A stretch of DNA of 64,000 bases, taken from positions 1 through 64,000 of the forward strand of contig NZ_CADESW010000002.1 in the NCBI RefSeq assembly GCF_902830275.1, read 5' to 3'. Of this stretch, positions 29,636 to 39,534 are shown one piece after another (position 1 is the stretch's first letter; the number at the start of each line of letters is the position of its first letter). This DNA is from Burkholderia stagnalis (lineage in GTDB: Bacteria > Pseudomonadota > Gammaproteobacteria > Burkholderiales > Burkholderiaceae). The notes under the pieces are model-generated. The model worked only from the letters and a program-made list of their open reading frames with translations, was not told the DNA's origin and did no database searches. The position numbers and the translations under genes are program-made.

Positions 29636-29636
29636 A

Positions 29637-30890
29637 TCAGCGATCGATTTCGCCGAACACGATGTCCTGCGTACCGATGATCGTGACGGCGTCGGCAATC
29701 ATGTGGCCGCGCGCCATCTCGTCGAGCGACGCCAGATGCGCGAAGCCCGGTGCGCGGATCTTCAGGCGGTACGGCTTGTTCGCGCCGTCCGACACGAGAT
29801 AGATGCCGAACTCGCCCTTCGGATGTTCGACGGCCGCGTACGCCTCGCCTTCCGGCACGTGAAAACCTTCGGTGAAGAGCTTGAAATGGTGGATCAAGTC
29901 CTCCATGTTGGTCTTCATGCCGACGCGCGAAGGAGGCGCAACCTTGTGATTGTCCGTCATCACGGGGCCCGGATTCTTCCGGAGCCACTCAATACATTGT
30001 TTCGCGATACGCACGGACTGACGCATTTCCTCGACGCGCACCAGGTAGCGGTCGTAGCAGTCGCCGTTCACGCCGACCGGCACGTCGAAGTCCATGCGGT
30101 CGTACACTTCGTACGGCTGCTTCTTGCGCAAGTCCCACGCGATGCCCGAGCCGCGCAGCATCGGGCCCGTCAGGCCCATCTGCAGCGCACGTTCCGGGCT
30201 GACGACGCCGATCCCGACGAGACGCTGCTTCCAGATCCGGTTGTCGGTCAGCAGCGTTTCGTATTCGTCGACGCACTTCGGGAAGCGCGTGAAGAAATCG
30301 TCGATGAAGTCGAGCACCGAGCCGCTGCGCGCTTCGTTCATCCTCGCGAGCGCCTTCTCGTTGCGAATCTTCGACGCCTTGTATTGCGGCATTGCGTCAG
30401 GCAGGTCGCGATAGACGCCGCCCGGACGGTAGTACGCCGCGTGCATCCGGGCGCCGGACACCGCTTCGTACACGTCCATCAGGTCTTCGCGCTCGCGGAA
30501 CGCGTACAGGAACACCGCCATCGCGCCGACGTCGAGCGCGTGCGCGCCGATCCACATCAGGTGGTTCAGCACGCGCGTGATTTCGTCGAACAGCACGCGG
30601 ATGTACTGCGCGCGCTCCGGCACGTCGATGCCGAGCAGCTTCTCGATCGCGAGCACGTAGCCGTGCTCGTTGACCATCATCGACACGTAGTCGAGACGGT
30701 CCATGTACGGCACGGACTGGATGAAGGTCTTGGATTCCGCGAGCTTTTCGGTCGCGCGGTGCAGCAGGCCGATGTGCGGATCGGCGCGCTGGATGACTTC
30801 GCCGTCGAGCTCGAGCACGAGGCGCAGCACGCCGTGCGCTGCCGGGTGCTGCGGGCCGAAGTTGAGCGTGTAGTTCTTGATGTCTGCCAT
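29637..30890 (-). CDS. nuoD: NADH-quinone oxidoreductase subunit D
   Basis: A 417-residue subunit of the 49-kDa/hydrogenase-large-subunit family, forming the quinone site with Nuo[16 protein letters not shown] near the N-terminus holds the conserved quinone-loop histidine; [14 protein letters not shown] and GERARxAQYIR-like helices follow. Full length, with the C-terminal [14 protein letters not shown] signature. Nine bases separate it from nuoC. Confidence 0.98.
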   Translation of the reverse strand: MADIKNYTLNFGPQHPAAHGVLRLVLELDGEVIQRADPHIGLLHRATEKLAESKTFIQSVPYMDRLDYVSMMVNEHGYVLAIEKLLGIDVPERAQYIRVLFDEITRVLNHLMWIGAHALDVGAMAVFLYAFREREDLMDVYEAVSGARMHAAYYRPGGVYRDLPDAMPQYKASKIRNEKALARMNEARSGSVLDFIDDFFTRFPKCVDEYETLLTDNRIWKQRLVGIGVVSPERALQMGLTGPMLRGSGIAWDLRKKQPYEVYDRMDFDVPVGVNGDCYDRYLVRVEEMRQSVRIAKQCIEWLRKNPGPVMTDNHKVAPPSRVGMKTNMEDLIHHFKLFTEGFHVPEGEAYAAVEHPKGEFGIYLVSDGANKPYRLKIRAPGFAHLASLDEMARGHMIADAVTIIGTQDIVFGEIDR

Positions 30891-30899
30891 GACGCCCTC

Positions 30900-31502
30900 T
30901 TAATGTTTCAGACCGCCATAGCGATCCTCGCGGATCACGCGCGGCGTGATTTCGCGCGGCTCGATGGTCACCGGCTGGTAGACGACCCGCTTTTCTTCCG
31001 GGTCGTAACGCATTTCGACGTAGCCCGACACCGGGAAGTCCTTGCGGAACGGATGGCCGATGAAGCCGTAGTCGGTCAGGAGGCGGCGCAAGTCCGGGTG
31101 ACCTTCGAAGACGATGCCGTAAAGGTCGAACGCTTCGCGCTCGTACCAGTTCACGGAGGTCCAGATATCGACGAGCGACGGCACGATCGGCAGATCGTCG
31201 TCCGGCGCGAACACGCGCACGCGCAGGCGCCAGTTGTTCGTCACCGACAGCAGGTGCGACACGGCCGCGAAGCGCGGGCCGTCGTACGCACCGTCGCCGT
31301 ACGTCTGGTAGTCGATGCCGCACAGGTCGATCAGCTGCTCGAAGCCGAGCGTGCGATCGTCGCGCAGCGTCTTCGCGACTTCGAGGTAATCGCTCGCCTT
31401 CACGACGAGCGTCAGTTCACCGATTGCTTCGGTGAGGCTCACCACGCGCGCGCCGAGCGCGGCTTCGAGGTTCGCCTTGAGGGTCTCGATTTTGCTTGCC
31501 AT
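30900..31502 (-). CDS. nuoC: NADH-quinone oxidoreductase subunit C
   Basis: A 200-residue 30-kDa-type subunit of the peripheral arm. The family signature [20 protein letters not shown] is complete, followed by [17 protein letters not shown]. It is not fused to nuoD, unlike in E. coli, which is the normal beta-proteobacterial state. Confidence 0.98.
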   Translation of the reverse strand: MASKIETLKANLEAALGARVVSLTEAIGELTLVVKASDYLEVAKTLRDDRTLGFEQLIDLCGIDYQTYGDGAYDGPRFAAVSHLLSVTNNWRLRVRVFAPDDDLPIVPSLVDIWTSVNWYEREAFDLYGIVFEGHPDLRRLLTDYGFIGHPFRKDFPVSGYVEMRYDPEEKRVVYQPVTIEPREITPRVIREDRYGGLKH

Positions 31503-31523
31503 ATTGAGGGGACGCTCGGGGCT

Positions 31524-32003
31524 TTATTGACGGGCGATGGTGTTGGTGCGGCGAATCTTCGCCTGCAGCTGGATCACGCCGTAGACCAGCGCCTCGGCTG
31601 TCGGCGGACAGCCCGGCACGTAGACGTCGACCGGCACGATCCGGTCGCAACCGCGGACCACCGAATACGAGTAGTGGTAGTAACCGCCGCCGTTCGCGCA
31701 CGACCCCATCGAGATCACCCAGCGCGGCTCGGCCATCTGGTCGTAGACGCGGCGCAGCGCGGGCGCCATCTTGTTGCACAGCGTGCCGGCGACGATCATC
31801 ACGTCCGACTGGCGCGGGCTAGGACGGAACACGACCCCGAACCGGTCCAGATCGTAGCGGGCAGCGCCCGCATGCATCATCTCGACGGCGCAACACGCGA
31901 GCCCGAACGTCATCGGCCACAGGGAGCCGGTGCGCGTCCAGTTGATCAGCTTGTCAGCCGTGGTGGTGACAAACCCTTCCTTCAAGACCCCTTCGATACT
32001 CAT
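31524..32003 (-). CDS. nuoB: NADH-quinone oxidoreductase subunit B
   Basis: A 159-residue subunit with 4Fe-4S cluster N2, the last electron carrier before quinone. The adjacent cysteines C37-C38 ([10 protein letters not shown]) and the later cysteines in MGSCANGG and [12 protein letters not shown] are the ligands. Twenty-one bases separate it from nuoC. Confidence 0.98.
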   Translation of the reverse strand: MSIEGVLKEGFVTTTADKLINWTRTGSLWPMTFGLACCAVEMMHAGAARYDLDRFGVVFRPSPRQSDVMIVAGTLCNKMAPALRRVYDQMAEPRWVISMGSCANGGGYYHYSYSVVRGCDRIVPVDVYVPGCPPTAEALVYGVIQLQAKIRRTNTIARQ

Positions 32004-32065
32004 TTGCTTTCCACTCCAGACAGGCGGCGAAGCGTGGCCGCCTATGCAAACCGGCGATTAACCCA

Positions 32066-32425
32066 TCACTCCCAGTCGAGGCCGCCTTTCTTCCAGATGT
32101 AGGCGAAGCCCAGCAGGAATTCGAGCAGAAAAATCATCATTGCGATGAAACCGGGCCAGCCGATGTCGCGCAGGGCGACGCCCCACGGGAACAGGAACGC
32201 GGTCTCGAGATCGAAGATGATGAACAGGATGGCGACGAGGTAGTAGCGCACGTCGAACTTCATCCGCGCATCTTCGAAGGCTTCGAAGCCGCACTCGTAC
32301 GGCGCGTTCTTTTCGACGTCAGGCTTGTTGGGACCGAGAAGCTTGCCGATGCTGACCAGCGCTATACCTAAACCAGTGCCCACGAGGAGGAACAACAAGA
32401 CGGGGTAATAGGCTGCGAGGTTCAA
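32066..32425 (-). CDS. nuoA: NADH-quinone oxidoreductase subunit A
   Basis: A 119-residue membrane subunit with three helices; [24 protein letters not shown] is the long conserved quinone-channel loop with its cysteine. It is the first gene of the operon, 110 bases after the terminator behind tRNA-Leu. I could not place a convincing nuo promoter: a TTGCGG/TAGTCC pair 18 bases apart exists between them, but it is weak. Confidence 0.97.
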
Positions 32426-32535
32426 GGCTATCCTCTATCGGTTGGTTCTGAGCGTCCGGAGAATAACACCATCCGGCGGAAGAGATCATTTCGGACTACC
32501 GGCGATCGCAAGACAACCGCAAGCGTACCCCTGAA

Positions 32536-32570
32536 ATGAAAAATGCCAGCCACGTGAAGCGGCTGGCATT
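32536..32570 (-). terminator. Rho-independent terminator after tRNA-Leu
   Basis: On the minus strand AATGCCAGCC pairs with GGCTGGCATT around a nine-base loop, followed by TTTTTCATTT. It separates the tRNA-Leu transcript from nuoA. Confidence 0.85.
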
Positions 32571-32579
32571 GAGTAACTT

Positions 32580-32664
32580 TGGTGCCGACGGCGAGACTCG
32601 AACTCGCACAGCTTTCGCCACTACCCCCTCAAGATAGCGTGTCTACCAATTTCACCACGTCGGC
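32580..32664 (-). tRNA. tRNA-Leu (anticodon GAG)
   Basis: An 85-base tRNA including an encoded CCA end. The acceptor stem GCCGACG/CGTCGGC is perfect with discriminator A. The anticodon arm is CTATC-TTGAGGG-GGTAG (one G-T pair), which places GAG at positions 34-36. The long variable arm fits a leucine tRNA. It reads CUC and CUU codons. The position between secG and nuoA is common in proteobacteria. Confidence 0.97.
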
Positions 32665-32721
32665 ACTGCATGCAACCGGGGTTGTAACTGCTTGTTTCCC
32701 GCGAATCGCTTCAAGAATTAA

Positions 32722-32750
32722 ATTCTAACCCGGCCGCAAGATTTGTTCAA
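32722..32750 (-). promoter_or_regulatory. Promoter of tRNA-Leu
   Basis: On the minus strand TTGAAC (32745-32750) and TAGAAT (32722-32727) are 17 bases apart, about 50 bases before the mature 5' end of tRNA-Leu and just after secG. Confidence 0.65.
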
Positions 32751-32776
32751 CGCACAATCGCAAATTTTTTAACTTT

Positions 32777-33154
32777 TTATTTCGGCACGTCCTGGCCCGG
32801 GGCGCTCGCCGCCGAGCCCGCAACCGCGGAGGCCGCAACGGCCGGCGCGGACGCAGCCGGCGCCGACGCCGGGGCAGTCGCCGCGGCGCCGAGCACGCCG
32901 GCGGACGGCTGCGACTTGTACGAACCGAGGTACGTCAGCGCGAGCGTCGCGACGAAGAAGATCGTCGCCAGTATGCCGGTCGTACGCGACAGGAAGTTCG
33001 CCGAGCCGGTCGCACCAAACAGGCTGCCCGACGCGCCGCTGCCGAATGCCGCGCCCATGTCGGCGCCCTTGCCGTGCTGCAGCAGCACCAGACCAATCAC
33101 ACCGAGCGCAGACAGCACCTGCACCACAATAATCAGCGTTTTCAAATACAGCAT
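32777..33154 (-). CDS. secG: Preprotein translocase subunit SecG
   Basis: A 125-residue inner-membrane protein with two helices and the conserved VLLQHGKGADMGAAFG loop with SGSLFGATGS. SecG helps the SecYEG channel move proteins. The C-terminal 45 residues are an Ala/Pro/Ser-rich extension of low complexity, typical of Burkholderia. I chose the ATG at 33154 (MLYLKTLI); an in-frame GTG three codons upstream is possible. Confidence 0.95.
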   Translation of the reverse strand: MLYLKTLIIVVQVLSALGVIGLVLLQHGKGADMGAAFGSGASGSLFGATGSANFLSRTTGILATIFFVATLALTYLGSYKSQPSAGVLGAAATAPASAPAASAPAVAASAVAGSAASAPGQDVPK

Positions 33155-33229
33155 CACACTCACCCGAGCTTGTATCGGGCGACCGGCTTGCGCCGGCCGC
33201 CGTCATGGTTCAATTCGATCCCGGCCCGC

Positions 33230-33985
33230 TCAGCGCGCGGCCCGGCAGATCGCCAGAAAGTCTTCTGCCTTCAACGACGCGCCGCCGATCAGGCCGCCGT
33301 CGATGTCCGGCTGCGCGAACAGTTCTTCCGCGTTGTCCGGCTTCACGCTGCCGCCGTACAGCACCGACACGTCCGCCGCACCCTTCGCCGCCAGGCGCGC
33401 ACGCAGGAACGCATGCACGTCCTGCGCCTGCGCCGACGTCGCGCTCCTGCCGGTGCCGATCGCCCAGACGGGCTCGTACGCCACGACGATGCGCGCGGCC
33501 TCGTCGGCCGACAGCACGGCCAGCACGGCGTCGAGCTGCGCGCCGACGACCTGCTCGGTCGCACCCGCCTCACGCTCGTCGAGCGTCTCGCCGACACACA
33601 CGACCGGCGTCAGGCCGGCAGCCAGCGCACGCTGCGCCTTCGCGGCGACCGTCTCGCTGCTCTCGCCGTGATACGCGCGACGCTCCGAATGGCCGACGAG
33701 CGCATAGCGCGCGCCGAACTCGGCCACCATCGCCGCCGCCACTTCGCCGGTGAACGCGCCCTGTTCGTGCGCGGACACATCCTGCGCGCCCCACGCGACC
33801 CGGCCGCCGTCGAGCTGACCCTGAACCTGCGCGAGATACGGGAACGGCACGCACACGCCGATCGCCGTTTCCGCCGGCACCGCGCTTGCACCCTGCACCA
33901 CTTCGTTCAGCAACGCCTGGTTGCCGGCCAGCCGGCCATGCATCTTCCAGTTGCCGATCACCCGCTTTGTTCTCTGTTTCGACAT
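33230..33985 (-). CDS. tpiA: Triosephosphate isomerase
   Basis: A 251-residue TIM-barrel enzyme that interconverts dihydroxyacetone phosphate and glyceraldehyde 3-phosphate. Catalytic residues are K14 (GNWKMHG), H99 (LVGHSERR) and E171 ([11 protein letters not shown]), and the phosphate loop YGGSVKPDN is intact. It precedes secG by 75 bases, the usual proteobacterial order. A promoter is placed at 34054-34083. Confidence 0.98.
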   Translation of the reverse strand: MSKQRTKRVIGNWKMHGRLAGNQALLNEVVQGASAVPAETAIGVCVPFPYLAQVQGQLDGGRVAWGAQDVSAHEQGAFTGEVAAAMVAEFGARYALVGHSERRAYHGESSETVAAKAQRALAAGLTPVVCVGETLDEREAGATEQVVGAQLDAVLAVLSADEAARIVVAYEPVWAIGTGRSATSAQAQDVHAFLRARLAAKGAADVSVLYGGSVKPDNAEELFAQPDIDGGLIGGASLKAEDFLAICRAAR

Positions 33986-34053
33986 CGTGTCTGTCTCGTC
34001 ATCGACGGGCCGAAAACCGGCCGTCAGGTTGGATCTGGCGAAGCAAACCCGCG

Positions 34054-34083
34054 ATTTTACTGCGCACCGCTTGAACCGGTCAA
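34054..34083 (-). promoter_or_regulatory. Putative promoter of tpiA-secG
   Basis: On the minus strand TTGACC (34078-34083) and TAAAAT (34054-34059) are 18 bases apart, giving a leader of about 60 bases before tpiA. Confidence 0.6.
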
Positions 34084-34115
34084 ACCGCGCATGTCAAGCA
34101 CGACCGCATGGCCTC

Positions 34116-35135
34116 TCACGCGTTTGCGCCCCAATCGAGCACGATCTTGCCGATATGCTCGCCACTTTCCATCAGCGCATGCGCCTGCGCGGCCTCGGCG
34201 GCCGGCAGCACGCGGTAGATCACCGGCTTGATGCGCCCGTCGCCGAGCAGCGGCCACACGCGCGCCTTCAGTTGCGCGGCGATGCGCGCCTTGAACTCGA
34301 CCGGGCGCGGCCGCAGCGTCGAGCCCGTGACGGTCAGCCGGCGGCGCAGGATCTCGTTCAGGTTGATCTCGGCCTTCGCGCCGCCGAGCAGCGCGATCAG
34401 CACGAGGCGGCCGCCGTCGGCGAGCGCGGACAGCTCGCGCGGCACGTACGAACCCGCGACCATGTCGAGGATCACGTCGACGCCGCGATCGTGCGTCAGC
34501 GACTTCACGACCTCGACGAAATCCTCCGTCTTGTAGTTGATGGCGCGTTCGGCGCCCAGCGCCTCGCACGCGCGGCACTTGTCGGCATTGCCCGCGGTCG
34601 CGAACACGCGATAGCCGAGCGCATGCGCGATCTGGATCGCCGTCACGCCGATGCCGCTCGAACCGCCCTGCACGAGCAGCGTCTCCTGCTCGCCGCCCTC
34701 GCCCGCGCCGAGCTGCGCGCGGTCGAACACGTTGCTCCACACCGTGAAGAACGTCTCCGGCAGCGACGCGGCCTCGATGTCGGTCAGGCCCGCCGGCACC
34801 GGCAGGCATTGCGGCAGCGGCGCCACCGCATATTCGGCATAGCCGCCGCCCGCGAGCAGCGCACACACGCGATCGCCGAGCTTCAGGCCGAACGGATTGA
34901 GCGCGGGATCCGACAGGTCGCCGCCGACGATCTCGCCCGCGACCTCGAGGCCCGGCAGATCCGATGCGCCCGGCGGCGGCGCATACGCGCCCTTGCGCTG
35001 GAACACGTCGGGGCGATTGACGCCCGATGCCGCCACCTTGATCAGCACTTCGCCGCGCTGCGGCTCGGGGCGCGGGCGTTCCGCGAGCTTCAGCACGTCG
35101 GGGGCGCCGAATTCGGTGATTTCGATGGCTTTCAT
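34116..35135 (-). CDS. NAD(P)H-quinone oxidoreductase, PIG3 family
   Basis: A 339-residue zinc-free medium-chain dehydrogenase/reductase. The NADPH loop is VQGGSSGIGVTAIQIA (about 148-163), and the zinc-ligand cysteines of alcohol dehydrogenases are absent. The start MKAIEITEFGAPDVLKL is typical of PIG3/TP53I3-type quinone reductases. I chose the ATG at 35135, 8 bases after GGAG, over an in-frame GTG three codons upstream. It lies between pnp and tpiA on the same strand; a strong pnp terminator at 35235-35272 separates it from pnp. Confidence 0.9.
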   Translation of the reverse strand: MKAIEITEFGAPDVLKLAERPRPEPQRGEVLIKVAASGVNRPDVFQRKGAYAPPPGASDLPGLEVAGEIVGGDLSDPALNPFGLKLGDRVCALLAGGGYAEYAVAPLPQCLPVPAGLTDIEAASLPETFFTVWSNVFDRAQLGAGEGGEQETLLVQGGSSGIGVTAIQIAHALGYRVFATAGNADKCRACEALGAERAINYKTEDFVEVVKSLTHDRGVDVILDMVAGSYVPRELSALADGGRLVLIALLGGAKAEINLNEILRRRLTVTGSTLRPRPVEFKARIAAQLKARVWPLLGDGRIKPVIYRVLPAAEAAQAHALMESGEHIGKIVLDWGANA

Positions 35136-35234
35136 GAGCGTCACTCCAGGATCGGGATGGGATTGCGCGCCCCAGCCCGGTGCATGGGGCGCAGCGCGGG
35201 CAGCGCGCGCCCGCTGGTGCGCAACGATCCTACA

Positions 35235-35272
35235 GAAAAAACGGCCGGCGTGCTGTTCGCAACGCCGGCCGT
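35235..35272 (-). terminator. Rho-independent terminator after pnp
   Basis: On the minus strand AACGGCCGGCGTT and the complementary AACGCCGGCC-type arm form a long stem, followed by TTTTTTCTG. It lies 17 bases after the pnp stop. Confidence 0.88.
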
Positions 35273-35288
35273 TCGTACGCCCGTCCGC

Positions 35289-37436
35289 TTATTGCTGCGG
35301 CGGCGTATCCGTGTGCGACGCTGCCGCCGCTTCATTCAGGAGCGCCTTGGCCGACAGGCGCACGCGACCCTTCTCGTCCGTCTGGATCACCTTGACCTTG
35401 ACCTGCTGGCCTTCCTTCAGGTAGTCGTTGATGTCCTTCACACGCTCGTTGACGATTTCCGAGATGTGCAGCAGGCCGTCCTTGCCCGGCAGCAGGTTCA
35501 CGATCGCGCCGAAATCGAGCAGCTTCAGCACCGTGCCTTCGTACACCTGGCCGACTTCGATCTCGGCCGTGATGTTCTCGATGCGCTTCTTCGCCTCGGC
35601 CATGCCTTCGCTGTTCGTGCTCGCGATCGTCACGACGCCGTCATCCGAGATGTCGATGGTCGTGCCGGTTTCTTCCGTCAGCGCGCGGATCACCGAACCG
35701 CCCTTGCCGATCACGTCGCGGATCTTTTCCGGGTTGATCTTGATCGTGATCATGCGCGGCGCGAATTCGGACAGCTGCGTGTTCGCACCCGCGACCGCCG
35801 ACGTCATCTTGCCGAGGATGTGCATGCGGCCTTCCTTCGCCTGCGCGAGCGCGACCTGCATGATTTCCTTCGTGATGCCCTGGATCTTGATGTCCATCTG
35901 CAGCGCGGTCACGCCCTGCTCGGTGCCCGCGACCTTGAAGTCCATGTCGCCGAGGTGATCTTCGTCGCCGAGGATGTCGGTCAGCACCGCGAACTTGTTG
36001 CCTTCGAGGATCAGGCCCATCGCGATGCCCGCGACGTGCGCCTTCATCGGCACGCCGGCGTCCATCAGCGCGAGGCAGCCGCCGCACACCGATGCCATCG
36101 ACGACGAACCGTTCGACTCGGTGATTTCCGACACGACGCGGATCGAGTAGCCGAATTCGTCGGCGCTCGGCAGGCACTTGACCAGCGCGCGCTTCGCAAG
36201 GCGGCCGTGACCGATTTCGCGGCGCTTCGGCGAGCCGACGCGGCCCGTTTCGCCGGTCGCGAACGGGGGCATGTTGTAGTGGAGCATGAAGCGCTCGCGG
36301 TATTCGCCTTCGAGCGCGTCGATGATCTGCTCGTCACCCTTGGTGCCGAGCGTCGCGACGACGAGCGCCTGCGTCTCGCCGCGCGTGAACAGCGCCGAGC
36401 CGTGGGTGCGCGGCAGCACGCCGGTGCGGATCTCGATCGGGCGCACGGTGCGCGTGTCGCGGCCGTCGATGCGCGGCTCGCCGTTCAGGATCTGCGAACG
36501 GACGATCTTCGCCTCGATGTCGAACAGGACGTTGCCGACGGTGGCCTTGTCGGCTGCGACCGTGCCGGCCGCCTGCGCGTCTTCCTCGAGCTTCGCCGAG
36601 GTCGCCGCGTAGACTTCCTTCAGCTTCGTCGAGCGAGCCTGCTTGTCGCGGAGCTGGTAAGCGGCGAGCAGTTCGTTCTGCGCCAGCTCGGTCACGCGCG
36701 CGATCAGCGCCTCGTTCTTCGGCGCCGGCTGCCAGTCCCACTCGGGCTTGCCGCCTTCGCGCACCAGTTCGTGGATCGCGTCGATCGCGACCTGCATCTG
36801 CTCGTGGCCGAACACGACCGCGCCGAGCATCACTTCTTCCGACAGCTGGTCCGCTTCCGACTCGACCATCAGCACCGCGCGCTCCGTACCCGCGACGACG
36901 AGGTCGAGGCTCGATGCCTTGATCTGGTCACGCGTCGGGTTCAGCACGTAGGCGTTGTCGATGTAGGCCACGCGCGCGGCACCGACCGGGCCGTTGAACG
37001 GCAGGCCCGACACGGCGAGCGCAGCCGACGCGCCGATCAGCGCCGGGATGTCCGCCGGGACTTCCGGGTTCACGGACAGCACGTGGATCACGACCTGCAC
37101 TTCGTTGTAGAAGCCTTCCGGGAACAGCGGGCGCAGCGGACGGTCGATCAGGCGCGAGGTCAGCGTCTCGTGCTCCGACGGACGGCCTTCGCGGCGGAAG
37201 AAGCCGCCCGGGATCTTGCCGGCCGAGTAGGTCTTCTCGATGTAGTCGACGGTCAGCGGGAAGAAGTCCTGGCCCGGCTTCGCCGACTTCGCGCCGACGA
37301 CGGTCGCGAGCACGACGGTGTCCTCGACGTCGACGATCACGGCGCCGCTGGCCTGGCGCGCGATTTCACCGGTTTCGAGGCGCACCTTGTGCTGGCCCCA
37401 CTGGAATTCCTTCACGACCTTGTTGAACATGGACAT
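35289..37436 (-). CDS. pnp: Polyribonucleotide nucleotidyltransferase (PNPase)
   Basis: A 715-residue phosphorolytic 3'-5' exoribonuclease of the degradosome. Two RNase PH-like domains (about 1-220 and 310-545) are joined by a helical domain; the C-terminal KH domain ([17 protein letters not shown]) and S1 domain ([19 protein letters not shown]) are intact. The ATG at 37436 has AAGGAG five bases upstream; a second ATG two codons on is possible. It lies downstream of rpsO with a 291-base gap holding two hairpins, one of which is a candidate RNase III autoregulation site. Confidence 0.98.
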   Translation of the reverse strand: MSMFNKVVKEFQWGQHKVRLETGEIARQASGAVIVDVEDTVVLATVVGAKSAKPGQDFFPLTVDYIEKTYSAGKIPGGFFRREGRPSEHETLTSRLIDRPLRPLFPEGFYNEVQVVIHVLSVNPEVPADIPALIGASAALAVSGLPFNGPVGAARVAYIDNAYVLNPTRDQIKASSLDLVVAGTERAVLMVESEADQLSEEVMLGAVVFGHEQMQVAIDAIHELVREGGKPEWDWQPAPKNEALIARVTELAQNELLAAYQLRDKQARSTKLKEVYAATSAKLEEDAQAAGTVAADKATVGNVLFDIEAKIVRSQILNGEPRIDGRDTRTVRPIEIRTGVLPRTHGSALFTRGETQALVVATLGTKGDEQIIDALEGEYRERFMLHYNMPPFATGETGRVGSPKRREIGHGRLAKRALVKCLPSADEFGYSIRVVSEITESNGSSSMASVCGGCLALMDAGVPMKAHVAGIAMGLILEGNKFAVLTDILGDEDHLGDMDFKVAGTEQGVTALQMDIKIQGITKEIMQVALAQAKEGRMHILGKMTSAVAGANTQLSEFAPRMITIKINPEKIRDVIGKGGSVIRALTEETGTTIDISDDGVVTIASTNSEGMAEAKKRIENITAEIEVGQVYEGTVLKLLDFGAIVNLLPGKDGLLHISEIVNERVKDINDYLKEGQQVKVKVIQTDEKGRVRLSAKALLNEAAAASHTDTPPQQ

Positions 37437-37535
37437 GGTTGCTCCTTTCGATTCGTTCATAACATTCGCCGCGCCGGCAAACCGTTGCGGCGGCGTCCCG
37501 GCCGAATCACCCGGAGCAAGGTGTGTTTTTTATGC

Positions 37536-37574
37536 CATTCCAGCGTGGCGCTTGCACAGCACCGCGCTGGAATG
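37536..37574 (-). promoter_or_regulatory. pnp leader stem-loop (candidate RNase III site)
   Basis: CATTCCAGCG (37536-37545) and CGCTGGAATG (37565-37574) are perfect 10-base arms with a 19-base loop, 100 bases upstream of the pnp ATG. On the coding strand the hairpin is followed by A residues, not T, so it is not a terminator. In E. coli a leader stem-loop cut by RNase III lets PNPase repress its own mRNA; the position fits the same role here. Confidence 0.55.
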
Positions 37575-37665
37575 ACACAAATCCCGACTCCGGTATCGAC
37601 CGTTCGGGCAGCCCGGCGCCAGATGGCCGGCCTGCCCGCGGTGCGCGTGACGCTACGCACCGCGC

Positions 37666-37706
37666 AAAAACAAAATGCCTGTATCAGCGCACTGACACAG
37701 GCATCT
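37666..37706 (-). terminator. Terminator or attenuator after rpsO
   Basis: On the minus strand GATGCCTGT-G-TCAG and CTGA-T-ACAGGCAT form a long stem with a four-base loop, followed by TTTTGTTTTTG, 22 bases after rpsO. It likely ends most rpsO transcripts, with some read-through into pnp. Confidence 0.75.
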
Positions 37707-37727
37707 TGCTGACGGCAATCGCGCCGC

Positions 37728-37997
37728 TTACTTACGCAGACCCAGCTTCTCGATCAGCGCGCGGTAACGGTCGGCATCCTTGCCCTTGAGGTAGTCGAGC
37801 AGCTTGCGGCGGCGGCTCACCATGCGCAGCAGGCCGCGGCGGCTGTGGTGATCCTTCGCGTGGGTCTTGAAGTGACCCGTCAGTTCCACGATGCGTGCGG
37901 TCAGCAGTGCGACCTGCACTTCGGGCGAGCCCGTGTCATTGGTGCCACGTGCGAACTGAGCAACGACTTCCGACTTCTTGATATCTGCGACAGACAT
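37728..37997 (-). CDS. rpsO: 30S ribosomal protein S15
   Basis: An 89-residue ribosomal protein, standard length, binding the central domain of 16S rRNA. Conserved [30 protein letters not shown] (about 41-70) carries the rRNA-contact residues. It sits directly upstream of pnp as in most proteobacteria. A promoter lies at 38067-38095. Confidence 0.98.
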   Translation of the reverse strand: MSVADIKKSEVVAQFARGTNDTGSPEVQVALLTARIVELTGHFKTHAKDHHSRRGLLRMVSRRRKLLDYLKGKDADRYRALIEKLGLRK

Positions 37998-38066
37998 GTG
38001 ATTTCCTTTCTAACTGAACAGGCGGACACGGAAGAATGGCCGTGCCGTGATTTACAACCGGGCCGC

Positions 38067-38095
38067 ATTCTAGCACAACTCGGCGCCGATCCGAA
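38067..38095 (-). promoter_or_regulatory. Putative promoter of rpsO(-pnp)
   Basis: On the minus strand TTCGGA (38090-38095) and TAGAAT (38067-38072) are 17 bases apart, about 65 bases before the rpsO ATG. Confidence 0.55.
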
Positions 38096-38103
38096 CCGCT
38101 TTG

Positions 38104-39363
38104 TCACGGACGCGTCATCGAGCACGTGGACGGCGCGTCCGCCTGTTGCGGCGCGACCGCCAGCACGGTGCGAAAGCCGTAGCCGGACCCTTCGTTGTCG
38201 AAGCGCACGCCCGGCGTGCCGGCCTTGTCCATCTCCATCACGTAAAGGGGCTGGATCAGCTGATGATCCTGCGCGCGCATCCGCGACGCGTGGAACCCGT
38301 TGTCGAACGACAGCCCCTCGAGCGCACGCGCAACCGCCACCGGGTCCGCCGTGCCGGCACGGTTCATCGCCGCCGCGAGCATCTCGATCATCAGGCTCAT
38401 CCGCAACACCGGATAGTCATCCTGCGCGGCCGGGAAACGGGTCCGGAACGCGCGGTAGAACGCATCCGATTTTTCGCCGCCCGCGTTCGGATGCCAGTCA
38501 GCGACCGCCACGACCCGCCCGACGCCCGCGTCGCCCAGCGCCGCCGGCGCGCCGAGGCTGTTGCCGTAGAACGTGTAAAACTTCGCGTTCAACCCCTGCT
38601 CGCGCGCGGCCTTCACGAGCAGCGTCAGGTCGTTGCCCCAGTTGCCCGTGACCACCGCGTCCGCGCCGCTCGCGCGGATCTTGGCGACATACGGCGCGAA
38701 ATCCTTGATGCGCCCGATCGGATGGAATTCGTCGCCGGCCACCGTGACATCCGGCCGGCGGACGGCCAGCGCCTGCCGCGCGAGCGCGCTGACATCGTGG
38801 CCGAAGCTGTAGTCCTGGTTCAGCAGGTAGACCTTGTGCAGCGCGCGATCGCGCGCCATCACGTCGGCGAGCGCGGCCATCCGCATCCCCGCGTGCGCGT
38901 CGAAGCGGAAGTGCCAGAAGCTGCAGCGCGCGCCCGTCAGCGCCGGGTCGTCGGCCGAGTAATTGAGGAACAGCATCCGGCTGTCCGGGTTGCGGGCGTT
39001 CTGCTTGTCGAGCGCCGCGACCAGCGCGGCCGCGACCGCCGAGCTGTTGCCCTGCGCGACGAAGCCGACGTGCCCGTCCGCCGCCGCGCGCAGCTGCACC
39101 AGCGCCTCTTCCGGGCTGCCCTTGCTGTCCAGCACGACGAGTTCGAGCGGATGTGCGCCGTCGCGCAGCTTCACGCCGCCGGCGGCGTTGACCCGTTCGA
39201 CACCGAACCGCAAGTTGCGCTCGACCGCGGCGCCCGCGTTCGCGAACGGGCCCGACATACCCTCGATCAGTGCGATCCGCACCGGCTCGCCGCCCGCGAA
39301 CGCCGACGAAGCCAGCATCCACCCTGCGCTCCATGCGAGCGCGCAACGCTTCCAGACCTGCAT
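38104..39363 (-). CDS. Branched-chain amino acid-type ABC transporter substrate-binding protein
   Basis: A 419-residue periplasmic binding protein of the Leu/Ile/Val-binding (Peripla_BP_6) type. A signal peptide (MQVWKRCALAWSAGWMLASSAFA) of about 23 residues is cut before GGEPV, and the mature protein begins with IALIEGMSGPFANAG, the ligand-pocket start. I chose the ATG at 39363 because it gives a proper signal peptide; the frame is open 17 codons further up. No permease or ATPase genes are adjacent, so the ligand and partner transporter are unknown. Confidence 0.88.
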   Translation of the reverse strand: MQVWKRCALAWSAGWMLASSAFAGGEPVRIALIEGMSGPFANAGAAVERNLRFGVERVNAAGGVKLRDGAHPLELVVLDSKGSPEEALVQLRAAADGHVGFVAQGNSSAVAAALVAALDKQNARNPDSRMLFLNYSADDPALTGARCSFWHFRFDAHAGMRMAALADVMARDRALHKVYLLNQDYSFGHDVSALARQALAVRRPDVTVAGDEFHPIGRIKDFAPYVAKIRASGADAVVTGNWGNDLTLLVKAAREQGLNAKFYTFYGNSLGAPAALGDAGVGRVVAVADWHPNAGGEKSDAFYRAFRTRFPAAQDDYPVLRMSLMIEMLAAAMNRAGTADPVAVARALEGLSFDNGFHASRMRAQDHQLIQPLYVMEMDKAGTPGVRFDNEGSGYGFRTVLAVAPQQADAPSTCSMTRP

Positions 39364-39534
39364 CGGCCCTGCCCCCGAATCTGCGTGAGAAATCTGCTGA
39401 GAAGCGCGGATCATAGGCCCGCCCGCGTCGCGCGGGCAAGCGCCCGCGATCCCGCACCGAATTTTTCAGGATGGCGCGCCGGGACGTGCGGACCGTGATA
39501 AAACACGCGTATCCCCCGTGATTTGGAGAAACAC

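Noticed and set aside
33921..37712. A 1263-codon plus-strand open frame opposite tpiA, the quinone reductase and pnp
   Set aside because: Same antisense artefact; the composition is low-complexity and it covers three well-supported genes and a terminator.
39364..39414. Longer N-terminus for the ABC binding protein starting at 39414
   Set aside because: It would bury the signal peptide behind 17 polar residues; the start at 39363 gives a normal signal sequence.
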